Source of the DNA: Leptospira sp. GIMC2001
GTDB lineage: Bacteria > Spirochaetota > Leptospiria > Leptospirales > Leptospiraceae
Assembly: GCF_028462125.1 (NCBI RefSeq)
Contig: NZ_CP115468.1
Location: 434,001 to 498,000, forward strand
Reading direction: 5' to 3'
Length of the DNA: 64,000 bases
The translations under genes were made by a program, and so were the position numbers. Below are positions 55,429 to 63,441 of this stretch, one piece after another (positions within the stretch are counted from its first letter, which is position 1; each line of letters begins with the position of its first letter). The notes beneath the pieces are model-generated. The model saw nothing but the letters and a program-made list of their open reading frames with translations. It was not told where the DNA came from and made no database searches.

Positions 55429-56802
55429 TTAGAATTTGGCCACGACACCTAAAGTAGCTCCATTTTGGTGGCTAGTAGGTTGTCCTTTTTCGTTAACAAA
55501 TTGCGAACCTTGAGCTTGGTCTCTTCTCAAGTCCAATTTTACGATTACGTTTTCACCCCATTTGTAAGTAGGTGTAACAGTAAAAGTTTGTGCGCTTCCT
55601 AGGTAAAAATTTCTATAACCTAGAGTATTGTTGTATTGAAGGTCATATCTTTCGTTCGCTCCAATTCTTCCACCAACACCAAGTGCACCGCCGTTTCTAG
55701 AATCATCGATCTTCTCATATCGAAGAGCAAGAGCAAAAGTGTCTGTGAAGTCATATTTTGCCCAGATTCCGTAGGTTCGGTATGTGTATCTAGCTTTTGC
55801 ATCACTTCTCGCTAGAGATAGGTCACCAACGGGAGTTGTGAATTGGTTACCATCATAAGCATTACCAGCTGCTCCACCTTTCTCACCTTGAGTATAGTCA
55901 AGTGCAAGATAGAATTTGTCAGTTGGTGTTATTTCAATGATTACGTTGTTAACACTCCAATAGTCATTTCTTCCAGCTTCTTTTGGCAATAGAGGAACGC
56001 CTGTAGACTCGGAAACCCATACATCAGCGTTGTTTTGGCGACCAGTCTGTCCGTCAATACCATACAATGTATTCCAAGTTACATCCAATTTACCTTCGAT
56101 GATTGTTCCAGATAGTTGTGTTCCAACTGCCTTTCTTCTTGTGTTACCATCGCCGTAACCGTTCTTACCGTTTGCATACAAAGCTGCATCAGCTCCTGTT
56201 CCACCAGCACTATTGTAAAGGAAAAGACCTAATGACCAATTGTCATTGAGTGCCAAATTCGCTCTAGCTCCAGTGTTGATAAATGGAACAGTGTTGAAGA
56301 AGATATAACCAACATTGTAGTTGAGGTTGTCCATAGACTCAATTACCTCATAACCAATGTGAGTTGCCATCTTACCCATATCCACTGTCAATCCACCAAG
56401 AACGTCAAAGTAGAAAGAAACATAAGCTTGTTGTAGCAAGTTCATGTTGTAAGTTCCACCTACTGCAGTATATGGATTCTCTTGGTAAGGGTTGTTAGTT
56501 CCATTTTGGAAATCGATTCGGAAACCCCAAGGAGATTCTTTATCCGCAACTTTCTCAATATCCAACTCCACAGCCGCAACTTGAAATTGTTTATTGTATG
56601 TGTTCAGTCCACCAGTCGTATCTGGGTTTCTGCCTTCCTTATTGTTACCGTTGTACATAAAATATACATCAACAAAACCGGAAAACTCCACTTTCTCATA
56701 CCATGGCTTTTCTGCTGGCTCAGCAGGAGTTGCTTGAGCGAATACAGAGGAAGCACTTAGGATGAGACTTAAAATGGCAAGTCTTGATAAAAACTTTTTC
56801 AT
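55429..56802 (-). CDS. Outer-membrane porin (BBP2-like beta-barrel)
   Basis: A 457-residue protein with a signal peptide (MKKFLSRLAILSLILSASSV, then FAQA). The mature part starts YEKVEFSGFVDVYFMYNGN and continues in alternating strands, with QQAYVSFYFDVLGGLTVDMG, a form of the predicted porin family BBP2 (OmpL-like). It ends in a strand finishing with Phe (GATLGVVAKF), the outer-membrane sorting signal. About 16 strands are likely. AGGAGAAA precedes the ATG. It heads an operon with the Cys-rich lipoprotein. Solute unknown. Confidence 0.85.
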   Translation of the reverse strand: MKKFLSRLAILSLILSASSVFAQATPAEPAEKPWYEKVEFSGFVDVYFMYNGNNKEGRNPDTTGGLNTYNKQFQVAAVELDIEKVADKESPWGFRIDFQNGTNNPYQENPYTAVGGTYNMNLLQQAYVSFYFDVLGGLTVDMGKMATHIGYEVIESMDNLNYNVGYIFFNTVPFINTGARANLALNDNWSLGLFLYNSAGGTGADAALYANGKNGYGDGNTRRKAVGTQLSGTIIEGKLDVTWNTLYGIDGQTGRQNNADVWVSESTGVPLLPKEAGRNDYWSVNNVIIEITPTDKFYLALDYTQGEKGGAAGNAYDGNQFTTPVGDLSLARSDAKARYTYRTYGIWAKYDFTDTFALALRYEKIDDSRNGGALGVGGRIGANERYDLQYNNTLGYRNFYLGSAQTFTVTPTYKWGENVIVKLDLRRDQAQGSQFVNEKGQPTSHQNGATLGVVAKF

Positions 56803-56948
56803 TATCCTATTTCTCCTATATGCTCATACTAGTTGCAAATAGTGTACCAGAGTCCGTAGAACTCATTTTTTATACATTATGATTGGTTTGTGCAAAATGA
56901 TTATATAGATTCTAAAAAATATGCCTAGATTCTGTACAATTCAACGGA

Positions 56949-56984
56949 AAAAAAAACCAGATCGATTAGATTAAGTACGATCTG
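56949..56984 (-). terminator. Terminator overlapping the end of the CCA-adding enzyme gene
   Basis: On the minus strand CAGATCG (56984-56978) and CGATCTG (56964-56958) form the stem, followed by a run of T. The hairpin starts before the stop codon at 56973-56971, so the last coding bases are part of the stem. Confidence 0.75.
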
Positions 56985-58269
56985 ATCTATTTTTTATCCA
57001 AGAATTGGAAAGAGTGAGCAATTCATCTAAGGAATTTTTTTCTGGAAATTCAATTATTTTCTCTAAAAGATGATTCAACAGTAGACCAAGTTCTTTTCCT
57101 GCGATATCCGGAAAATGTTTTTTGATGAGATTCCCGTTTATAGCAAGATCGTTGAGGAGCAAGGGTTCTTTTTTTGAATAAATTTGAAATAATTTATTTC
57201 CAAAATTGGGAAATGCTAGGTTGCCACTGGAAGTTAGAATACTGAGAATTTCTGATTCAAGAGAATAGGGAGATTTTGCCAAAAAATCGCGGATCGGTCT
57301 TAGAATGCATGTCTTGATTTCCGTTTCGGAGAACTGTGTAGAATTTCGTTCAAATATCTCTTTCCAAATTTCTAGAATCAATTTTGCTTCTTTCTCAATT
57401 TGATTGGATAGTTTGAGCTTGCGAAAGAATTCAGGTTTTGGATTATCATTTGCAAACCAAACATAATACAAGACTGCCCAATAGAATCCTTCTGGTGCCT
57501 TTTCAATGGAAGCAAGGAGATTTAGAATATTCTTTTTGGGTTGAATGAGTGGTTTGTTTTGAAGGAGCAATTCAAAGTAGTTGTGCTCGATAAGTAGGTC
57601 TATTCCTCTCTCGAGATTTGAAGAATAGAGAATTTTGCGAATTTCTGCAGTAAATCTTTCAACCGATATTTTGGCAGTGATAGCTTTAGTCGGAGCGAAT
57701 GCATTAATCGTTTCTCGATCTAGTTCAAATCCCAAGCTTGCAACGAATCGGATTCCTCTTATCGGTCTCAAGCCATCCTCTGTAAATCTCTGAATCGGGT
57801 TGCCTATGGTTCGAATGATGCGATTTTGAATATCGTCGATCCCATTATGGAAGTCAAAAAGTTCATTTGTCTCAATGTTCAAGGCGAGTGCGTTCATTGT
57901 AAAATCTCGCCTCTCTAAGTCGGCCTCCAAACTTACTCCAAATTGGACGTCATCCGGTCGTCTGCCATCAGTATACTCGCCATCCGATCGAAAAGTTGTG
58001 ATTTCGTAGGCATTTTTGCCAAATAAAACCGTAACAGTTCCATGTGCAATTCCTGTCTCGATCACTCTCTTAAAGGATGCTTGTACAATCCTCGGAAGTG
58101 CAGAAGTAGTGAGATCATATTCATGCGGTATTTTGCCAAGAAAGAGATCTCGGACAGATCCACCAACTAGATAGCAGGTTTCTCCCTTTTCCCGCAAGGT
58201 TTGACTGATGATCTGTAGATTTGTAAGATGTTCTGATGGGATTAGACTTAGGTCCAGTTGGGAACTCAT
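56971..58269 (-). CDS. CCA tRNA nucleotidyltransferase / poly(A) polymerase family
   Basis: A 432-residue class II nucleotidyltransferase. YLVGGSVRDLFLG binds the nucleotide, RRDFTMNALALN and TIGNPIQRFTEDGLRPIRGIRFV are the next conserved blocks. The metal-binding acids in HEYDLTTSALP are Glu and Asp where most relatives have DxD. The enzyme should add CCA to tRNA 3' ends, or could act as a poly(A) polymerase; sequence alone does not decide. I prefer the ATG at 58269 to the TTG at 58281. A terminator overlaps the 3' end. Confidence 0.9.
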   Translation of the reverse strand: MSSQLDLSLIPSEHLTNLQIISQTLREKGETCYLVGGSVRDLFLGKIPHEYDLTTSALPRIVQASFKRVIETGIAHGTVTVLFGKNAYEITTFRSDGEYTDGRRPDDVQFGVSLEADLERRDFTMNALALNIETNELFDFHNGIDDIQNRIIRTIGNPIQRFTEDGLRPIRGIRFVASLGFELDRETINAFAPTKAITAKISVERFTAEIRKILYSSNLERGIDLLIEHNYFELLLQNKPLIQPKKNILNLLASIEKAPEGFYWAVLYYVWFANDNPKPEFFRKLKLSNQIEKEAKLILEIWKEIFERNSTQFSETEIKTCILRPIRDFLAKSPYSLESEILSILTSSGNLAFPNFGNKLFQIYSKKEPLLLNDLAINGNLIKKHFPDIAGKELGLLLNHLLEKIIEFPEKNSLDELLTLSNSWIKNRSDRT

Positions 58270-58333
58270 ATCTAGACCCAATCTATTACACTCTCTTTAT
58301 AAATCATCTGCAAATTAGGAGCGGTTTTGTATG

Positions 58334-58355
58334 CCTGAGATTAGAAAATCTCAGG
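58334..58355. terminator. Hairpin between the metalloprotease lipoprotein and CCA genes
   Basis: CCTGAGATT-AGAA-AATCTCAGG is a perfect 9-base stem with a 4-base loop, about 70 bases after the end of the 58428-60056 gene in minus-strand order. No T-run follows, so it could be a partial terminator or an mRNA-stabilising element. Confidence 0.5.
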
Positions 58356-58427
58356 TAAGATAGAAAGTTTTATCCAAGACTTAAAAGCCTTGGAAATTCC
58401 GAAATATCAAACTCAGTCCATTGTATC

Positions 58428-60056
58428 CTATTCCATCGTCTGGAGGATTTTCCAAGCATTACGTCTTTGGATGTATTCTGCAGCATGGATTCCCGCTCTA
58501 CCTGATATGATGGGAAGATTCAAATTCGGCTTCCTATGCAGATCCATTTGGTCTATCATATTTGAGCCAGATGCTTTAACAGAACTTACGAAAGTACTCG
58601 AGCTATTTGTCTCATTAAGGTTCCCATTGAATATTACATATTCTTCTGATCCCCCAAGTCCATTCTGAAAGACATGAATATTGCTCGTGAACGAGAGAGC
58701 AGGAGCCGTACCAGCGACCCGATAGATCTGACCCGGATTCAGGTCGAAGTTGGTTGGACTATTATTGATCAGGCTAACATTGCCTGGTTGTTTAACTAAT
58801 GCATCCAACGTGCTTGGAAGAGCGTAGGTTGTTAACAAACCAGTTCCACCACCGACTGAAGAAATATTCGTCGAACTTGCAGTAAGATTTAAACGAGAAG
58901 TAGTGGTTGCAGCATTTGGATATTTGAAAAAATTTGCAAAAAAACTTCCTGTAATATTGCCGTGAACTGTTGTCGAATTCGAGGATAGGATTGTTGAATT
59001 GAATCGCGGAGCATTGGTTCGAAAAAGCGAAGTGAGATCAAAAATATTTTTACCTCGTCGATTAAAAGTCCCACCTTGAATCGTTGCTTTAAGGAATTGG
59101 TTTCGCTCAGCAAGAGTGTTGCCTGCGTTATGGTAGAGATTTGCCATCCAAGCATAACTAAGCGAATAGTCGATGATCCGATTAGTGAATCTATAGAGAC
59201 TCTTGCCATTCAATAAATTCTGACAGCCGTAAGCTGGATCAGCTCTCAAACATGCAAGTCTTGATTCTTGTGGTCCGTATCCGGCTATGTCACTTGCCAG
59301 CTCAGAAGTTCCCTCATTGATCCAAAGCGAATCCGTATCTAACAATGTGTTCAATTCAGACTGAGTTCTTGGAAATTGAAGGGGTGCTGTGGCATTGCCC
59401 TTTCCCACTTCCCAAGGATATCGGATTAAATGTTGCAATTCATGGAAAACCGTTGACATTAAGTCTCGAGGAATACTTGCTCCTTGGGTATTGTTACCCA
59501 GTGCAGTAAGGTAAATTGCATCAACAAATATGACTTCTCTCTGATTGGTATTAATTCCTGAAAAGGCGGGAGCACTGAATAGATCCAATGGGTTGAAATA
59601 CCCAGCTACAAAAGATCCCCCGGTAAAGAATGTACTAATATTCAGAAAGACAATAGCAACTTTACCATCTCCGTTTATATCGGACGGATTACCTATAGCA
59701 TCTTTTAGCAACGGAAATCTAGCTTCGATTTGAGAAAGAATTCCTGAATAACTGGGATTGATTAAAATCCCGAGTTCTGCACGAATTTCATCCAATCCTA
59801 CCTCTTCAAAGAGAATCACCGAATTGCCTTCGGCAACTTTCCTAACCCGAACGCATTGGTCTTCCCCAGTAGTAAAATCAATGGTCCAAAATCCTGAATT
59901 GCCAATGTCGCATCCGCTAGTTAGAGCTAGGAATAAAAGCAGATTCTGTGCGTCTCGATCCGAGTTGTCTTCTTGGGGAATTAATAATTCGCATTGATTT
60001 AGAAAAACCGAAAATACTAATAGAAGAATTATTCTCTTGAATTGTAAGATTATCAT
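58428..60056 (-). CDS. M30-like zinc metallopeptidase lipoprotein
   Basis: A 542-residue protein with a signal ending FLNQC (Cys 22) if started at the ATG at 60056. VFHELQHLIRY gives an HExxH site (near residue 210), and LWINEGTSELASDIAGYG supplies the downstream Glu ligand expected of gluzincins; the combination resembles hyicolysin-type (M30) peptidases. The N-terminal DGKVAIVFLNI segment is also typical of them. The C-terminal 150 residues look like a beta domain rich in Asn/Ser/Thr. Target unknown; a surface-exposed or secreted protease is plausible. Two earlier starts (60074 and TTG 60092) exist; none has a strong ribosome site. Confidence 0.72.
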   Translation of the reverse strand: MIILQFKRIILLLVFSVFLNQCELLIPQEDNSDRDAQNLLLFLALTSGCDIGNSGFWTIDFTTGEDQCVRVRKVAEGNSVILFEEVGLDEIRAELGILINPSYSGILSQIEARFPLLKDAIGNPSDINGDGKVAIVFLNISTFFTGGSFVAGYFNPLDLFSAPAFSGINTNQREVIFVDAIYLTALGNNTQGASIPRDLMSTVFHELQHLIRYPWEVGKGNATAPLQFPRTQSELNTLLDTDSLWINEGTSELASDIAGYGPQESRLACLRADPAYGCQNLLNGKSLYRFTNRIIDYSLSYAWMANLYHNAGNTLAERNQFLKATIQGGTFNRRGKNIFDLTSLFRTNAPRFNSTILSSNSTTVHGNITGSFFANFFKYPNAATTTSRLNLTASSTNISSVGGGTGLLTTYALPSTLDALVKQPGNVSLINNSPTNFDLNPGQIYRVAGTAPALSFTSNIHVFQNGLGGSEEYVIFNGNLNETNSSSTFVSSVKASGSNMIDQMDLHRKPNLNLPIISGRAGIHAAEYIQRRNAWKILQTME

Positions 60057-60359
60057 AGAAAACAATAACAACATGTAGACTACAAATGTCAACTTGTATT
60101 GTGAATATTCGAATGGAAATATTTGAAAAATTTGGACTAATTCTGGATAAATGATTGTAAATGTTTGCTAGAAATCAGATTTGCCAAAAAGAGCAATCTC
60201 AAAAATTTCAAAATACGTTGATTCAGAATCGAATTCTAAAATGTTAATAGCCCGTTCACGAATTTAAATTTTAGTGGTGCCTATTTCGACCGTAAATTAT
60301 AGATAAGGGGTAGTGAGGATGAGATTATTCTATATATCGCTAAATGTACGTAAACTGAT
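60057..60359. other. Intergenic region between Fur-family gene and metalloprotease gene
   Basis: No gene is supported here. On the minus strand TTGACA at 60092-60087 could be the -35 box of the metalloprotease promoter, with TGTTAT about 16 bases later; the same TTG would otherwise be read as a start codon. Otherwise only AT-rich sequence is seen; no terminator is evident behind the Fur-family gene. Confidence 0.35.
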
Positions 60360-60776
60360 TTATTGGCAGCTTTTGCATTGTCCATGAAAAGTGACTTCCA
60401 TGGTTTGGATCTTGAATCCATTGAGAGTTTTCGGAATATGATTGTCTAGGTCATCAACGCACTCAATCAAACCGCAGTTATCGCAGATTATATGACCGTG
60501 GTGGTTGTGGAGAGATAGCTTTTCTTTGAGTTCAAAATATGTAACTCTGTCTCCAGATAGCATAGTATTTAGAATTTTCTTTTCTTCTAAGTCGGCTAGG
60601 GCACGATAGATCGTTACACGATCCCAAGATTGCCCTTTGGGTAACTTTTCCATGATTTCTTGGTGGTTGAGTGGACGATCTGAATCCTGGAGAATGGAAA
60701 TAACTTGCTCGCGGTTCTTGGTAATTTTTAACCCGACACCTTTTAGGATTTCGACCGGAGCTTGAATACTAGACAT
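60360..60776 (-). CDS. Fur-family transcriptional regulator
   Basis: A 138-residue metal-dependent repressor. The winged helix is at about 12-80 (NREQVISILQDSDRPLNHQE, WDRVTIYRALADLEEKKIL). The metal-sensing part has HNHHGHIICDNCGLIECVDD and ends GQCKSCQ, so both CxxC pairs of the structural zinc site are present. Which metal or peroxide it senses (Fur, Zur or PerR) is not clear; the HNHHGHIICDNC arrangement is common to all. A dyad just upstream (60783-60793) may be its own operator. Confidence 0.9.
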   Translation of the reverse strand: MSSIQAPVEILKGVGLKITKNREQVISILQDSDRPLNHQEIMEKLPKGQSWDRVTIYRALADLEEKKILNTMLSGDRVTYFELKEKLSLHNHHGHIICDNCGLIECVDDLDNHIPKTLNGFKIQTMEVTFHGQCKSCQ

Positions 60777-60782
60777 GCTTAC

Positions 60783-60793
60783 ATTCTTAGAAT
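60783..60793. promoter_or_regulatory. Candidate Fur-family operator
   Basis: ATTCT-T-AGAAT is a perfect 11-base dyad 7 bases before the start of the Fur-family gene. On the minus strand AAATTCTAAGAAT here and AAATTCTTATAAT about 35 bases further upstream agree at 11 of 13 positions, so two related boxes may flank the promoter. This is pattern-only evidence. Confidence 0.35.
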
Positions 60794-60873
60794 TTTGGCA
60801 TGTCCGTAAAGGAAAAAATTATAAGAATTTGAACTAACTTTTAATCAGTAATCTGAGATGGGGAATCCGGAAT

Positions 60874-61281
60874 TTAGCTCAGGGCAAGATTTGCAAGAGC
60901 ATCTGCTTTTTTATTGAGCTCTCGTGGAATATGTTTGATGGAAAAACTTTTAAAATTCGCAATCAATTTTGTAGCTTGATCAAAGTATGGTTTCAATTCA
61001 GGTTTTTTGACTTTGTAAATTCTTGTAACTTGGCGGACAACTAGTTCGGAGTCCATATGAACTTGGATCGCTTGGATTCCCAGTCGATTCGCTTCTTCCA
61101 GAGATCGAACCAGTGCCTGCCATTCAGCTTGATTGTTGGTGGTCTTGCCAAAAGTTTCCGATAGCTCAAAAATCTTTTCTCCACCCAGACCATCTCCAGA
61201 TTCGTCTGTTGCCCAGACACCAATGGACGCAGGTCCCGGATTGCCTTTGGATGCGCCGTCGCAATAGATTTTTACCATCAT
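60874..61281 (-). CDS. Ribonuclease HI-family protein
   Basis: A 135-residue RNase H. Catalytic acids are visible in VKIYCDGASKGNPGPASIGV (Asp), TNNQAEWQALVRSLEEA (Glu), VHMDSELVVRQV (Asp) and NKKADALANLA (the final Asp). It cleaves RNA in RNA-DNA hybrids, for example at Okazaki primers and R-loops. It lacks the basic protrusion of E. coli RNase HI, like many short bacterial homologues. Start may be 61281, 61278 or a TTG at 61287. Confidence 0.9.
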   Translation of the reverse strand: MMVKIYCDGASKGNPGPASIGVWATDESGDGLGGEKIFELSETFGKTTNNQAEWQALVRSLEEANRLGIQAIQVHMDSELVVRQVTRIYKVKKPELKPYFDQATKLIANFKSFSIKHIPRELNKKADALANLALS

Positions 61282-61336
61282 CTCCAAATTACAGCATTGA
61301 CAATTTGGGTCAAATGCTAAAAGTTCAAGTATACAT

Positions 61337-61660
61337 ATGAAACTTTATTCCTTAATGGTTATACTTGTTTTCTCAGTTTTCGCATATCTTCAATTAAACG
61401 ATCGGGATGCATTACTATGGTTTTCTCTTTACGGATTTATTGTTCTACTCGCGACAATCGGATATTTCCGAAGGCCACCATTATTACTTATTCTTTTATC
61501 TGCGGGATTTTATTTTGGAATGTCTTTTGCTTGGGCACTCCATGTTCGTAAGTGGACATTGATGTTGCAAGAAGTGAATGAAACTTTTGGTCTATTGATC
61601 GCTGGTTTAGTCATTCTTAGCTATTGGTTACTTGATCGAAAATTTCGTGAACATAGATAG
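61337..61660 (+). CDS. TMEM220-like small membrane protein
   Basis: A 107-residue protein with three to four hydrophobic segments. The start, VFSVFAYLQLNDRDALLWF, matches the TMEM220 pattern (FAYxQxNDxD). Function unknown in bacteria. It is divergent from the RNase H gene, and the methyltransferase reading frame begins before it ends. Confidence 0.72.
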   Translation: MKLYSLMVILVFSVFAYLQLNDRDALLWFSLYGFIVLLATIGYFRRPPLLLILLSAGFYFGMSFAWALHVRKWTLMLQEVNETFGLLIAGLVILSYWLLDRKFREHR

Positions 61661-61694
61661 CAGGCCACAATCTATCGGCGAGGGCGGTCTGGAA

Positions 61695-62633
61695 ATGTTT
61701 CGAAACCGTCTCACCAAGAATAAAAAAGAAATATCGAAATGGGCAATTCGTAACGGAATAGATTGCTTTAGAATTTACGATAAAGATGTGCCTCAAGTGC
61801 CTGTTGCAATTGATTCCTATTCAGGACATATTGTACTGCATTATTTTCGAGGGCCTTATGACGAAACAGACGAGATCATGGATGAGAGGATTGGAAGAAT
61901 TCTCACGATCATAAAGGAAGTTCTGAATCTTTCAAACAACGTTTATGTTAAGTTGAGAGAGAAGAAAAAAGGCAAATCACAATACGAAAAATTATCCCAA
62001 GATCATATTGATATCATTGCCAAGGAAGACAAAGCCAAATTCAAAATCAATCTCAGTGATTATCTGGATGTGGGTTTATTCCTAGATCATCGTCCACTGC
62101 GCATGAGAGTCGCTGAGGAATCTAAGAATTTGGATGTTTTGAATCTATTCTGCTATACTGGTTCATTTTCCGTTCATTCTGCACTCAACGGAAGTAGTTC
62201 GACGACTAGCATTGATCTATCCAATGTATATATCAATTGGGCTGAAGACAATCTAAGACTGAATGGATTGAATCTTAGAGACAATGTTTTGATTGCTGAT
62301 GATGTACTTTCTTGGATTAGAAGGGAATCTCTCAATCAGCATCGTAAGCAGTATGATCTCATTGTTTTAGATCCTCCAACATTTTCCAATAGCAAGCGAA
62401 CTGATGAAATTTTTGATCTGCAAAAAGATCATACAGAATTGATAAAAGTTTTGGTTCAGAAGTTCCTTACTAAGTCAGGAATTTTGTATTTCTCTACAAA
62501 TTTTCGTAAATTCAAAATGGATGAATCGATTTTGAATCAGTTTGAAGTCTTGGATATATCCGCTTCTACGATTCCCAGAGATTTCCGTGATCAGAAGATC
62601 CACTATACTTGGAGAATATCAAAGAAAATATAG
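61695..62633 (+). CDS. RlmK/RlmI-like class I SAM-dependent methyltransferase
   Basis: A 312-residue enzyme if started at the ATG at 61695, which fits the family opening MFRNRLTKNKKEISKWA then GIDCFRIYDKDVPQ. The SAM-binding motif is VLNLFCYTGSFSVHSA, an acidic loop STTSIDLSNVYINWAEDN follows, and VLDPPTFSNS is the catalytic motif DPPxF of 23S rRNA cytosine/guanine methyltransferases (RlmI/RlmK/RlmL-C). An earlier GTG at 61647 or TTG at 61632 would overlap the TMEM220-like gene. It most likely methylates a 23S rRNA base. Confidence 0.87.
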   Translation: MFRNRLTKNKKEISKWAIRNGIDCFRIYDKDVPQVPVAIDSYSGHIVLHYFRGPYDETDEIMDERIGRILTIIKEVLNLSNNVYVKLREKKKGKSQYEKLSQDHIDIIAKEDKAKFKINLSDYLDVGLFLDHRPLRMRVAEESKNLDVLNLFCYTGSFSVHSALNGSSSTTSIDLSNVYINWAEDNLRLNGLNLRDNVLIADDVLSWIRRESLNQHRKQYDLIVLDPPTFSNSKRTDEIFDLQKDHTELIKVLVQKFLTKSGILYFSTNFRKFKMDESILNQFEVLDISASTIPRDFRDQKIHYTWRISKKI

Positions 62634-62686
62634 TTAAACGCAGATTAGTTGATTTTATATTAATAAATCCTGATTTTATATCAAAT

Positions 62687-63073
62687 TTATACTGAGTATT
62701 CTTCGAGCCATTTAGCCAATTCTTTTTCTTTAGTCGTTCCATCAGCAACGGAAAGCATTACCTGAACGACATTTTCCTCGGATGTTTCGATTTTAAAACC
62801 ATTCAAAGCTAAAAAAATATACATCAATAGAAATGATGTCCTTTTATTTCCATCCATAAAAGGGTGATTCTTTGCGATGCCAACTCCTAAAGACGCAGCG
62901 AGTTCAAATATACTCGAGCTAGGATCATAATTCCATTTGTTCTTAGGTCTATCCATGGCTGATTCAAGTAAACCTTTATCTCGGATTCCCATTGAGCCGC
63001 CATGCTGTTTGATCTGATCGATATGTATTGCGTCGGCGATTTTGCTATTCAGCCATTTTGGCTCGTTTTTCAT
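62687..63073 (-). CDS. doc: Doc-type toxin (Fic/DOC family)
   Basis: A 128-residue toxin. HPFMDGNKRTS (about 69-79) is the complete Fic/Doc catalytic motif HxFx(D/N)GNKR. RDKGLLESAMDRP and GVGIAKN are typical Doc sequences. Doc enzymes phosphorylate elongation factor Tu and halt translation. Its start overlaps the antitoxin stop by four bases (ATGA), which ensures antitoxin is made first. The enzyme appears intact. Confidence 0.92.
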   Translation of the reverse strand: MKNEPKWLNSKIADAIHIDQIKQHGGSMGIRDKGLLESAMDRPKNKWNYDPSSSIFELAASLGVGIAKNHPFMDGNKRTSFLLMYIFLALNGFKIETSEENVVQVMLSVADGTTKEKELAKWLEEYSV

Positions 63074-63309
63074 TTCGCAAGTTCTTTTAGAGCGTTTCTA
63101 TATTTTTTCGATGCTTCTTGATATAATCCCAGAGAGACTTCAAAGTCTGGATCAAAAGGAGATAATAAAATACCATTTTCGGTTTCAATGAGAAATATGG
63201 TATCTCCTTCGTGAAAATTATATTTATCTAAAAGTAGTTTTGGAATTGTAGCTCCTGCAGAATTTCCGATAGCCCGAATTGTTGTCTTTTGCACAGATGA
63301 AGTTTTCAT
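63070..63309 (-). CDS. AbrB/MazE-type antitoxin
   Basis: A 79-residue protein. The N-terminal SpoVT-AbrB swapped-hairpin domain is visible in TTIRAIGNSAGATIPKLLLD and GDTIFLIETENGILLSPF. The last 25 residues (EVSLGLYQEASKKYRNALK) form a helix that should wrap around the toxin. AbrB-type antitoxins with Doc toxins are a known pairing. There is no ribosome site before the ATG at 63309; with the promoter proposed at 63314-63343 the message could be leaderless. A decayed copy of its tail lies just upstream. Confidence 0.9.
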   Translation of the reverse strand: MKTSSVQKTTIRAIGNSAGATIPKLLLDKYNFHEGDTIFLIETENGILLSPFDPDFEVSLGLYQEASKKYRNALKELAK

Positions 63310-63310
63310 A

Positions 63311-63343
63311 GTTATAACATATGTAGTTACGAAATAGCGTCAA
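63311..63343 (-). promoter_or_regulatory. Promoter and operator candidate of the toxin-antitoxin operon
   Basis: On the minus strand TTGACG (63343-63338) and TGTTAT (63319-63314) are 18 bases apart. An imperfect 20-base dyad centred on CATATG (63311-63330; 7 of 10 pairs) covers the -10 and the sequence up to the start codon, as expected for autoregulation by an AbrB-type antitoxin. Confidence 0.5.
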
Positions 63344-63350
63344 TGAAATT

Positions 63351-63431
63351 TTAATTTATTTTCCAATTGACTTTGATTGGTGTTTTGGATGCCTCTTGAT
63401 ACAAATCTAAAGAGACTTCAGACTCTTGATC
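63351..63431 (-). pseudogene. Remnant of a second AbrB-type antitoxin tail
   Basis: Read on the minus strand the stretch encodes SEVSLDLYQEASKTP, nearly the same as EVSLGLYQEASKKY in the intact antitoxin 160 bases away. At the DNA level about 40 of 49 bases agree between 63383 and 63431. The start and the DNA-binding half are gone; the fragment lies directly behind the antiporter stop. It looks like the leftover of a duplicated or recombined antitoxin gene. Confidence 0.78.
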
Positions 63432-63441
63432 ATGCCCAAAT

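Noticed and set aside
60057..60092. TTG at 60092 as start of the metalloprotease
   Set aside because: TTGACA there fits a -35 box better; the lipobox distance favours a start at 60056 or 60074.
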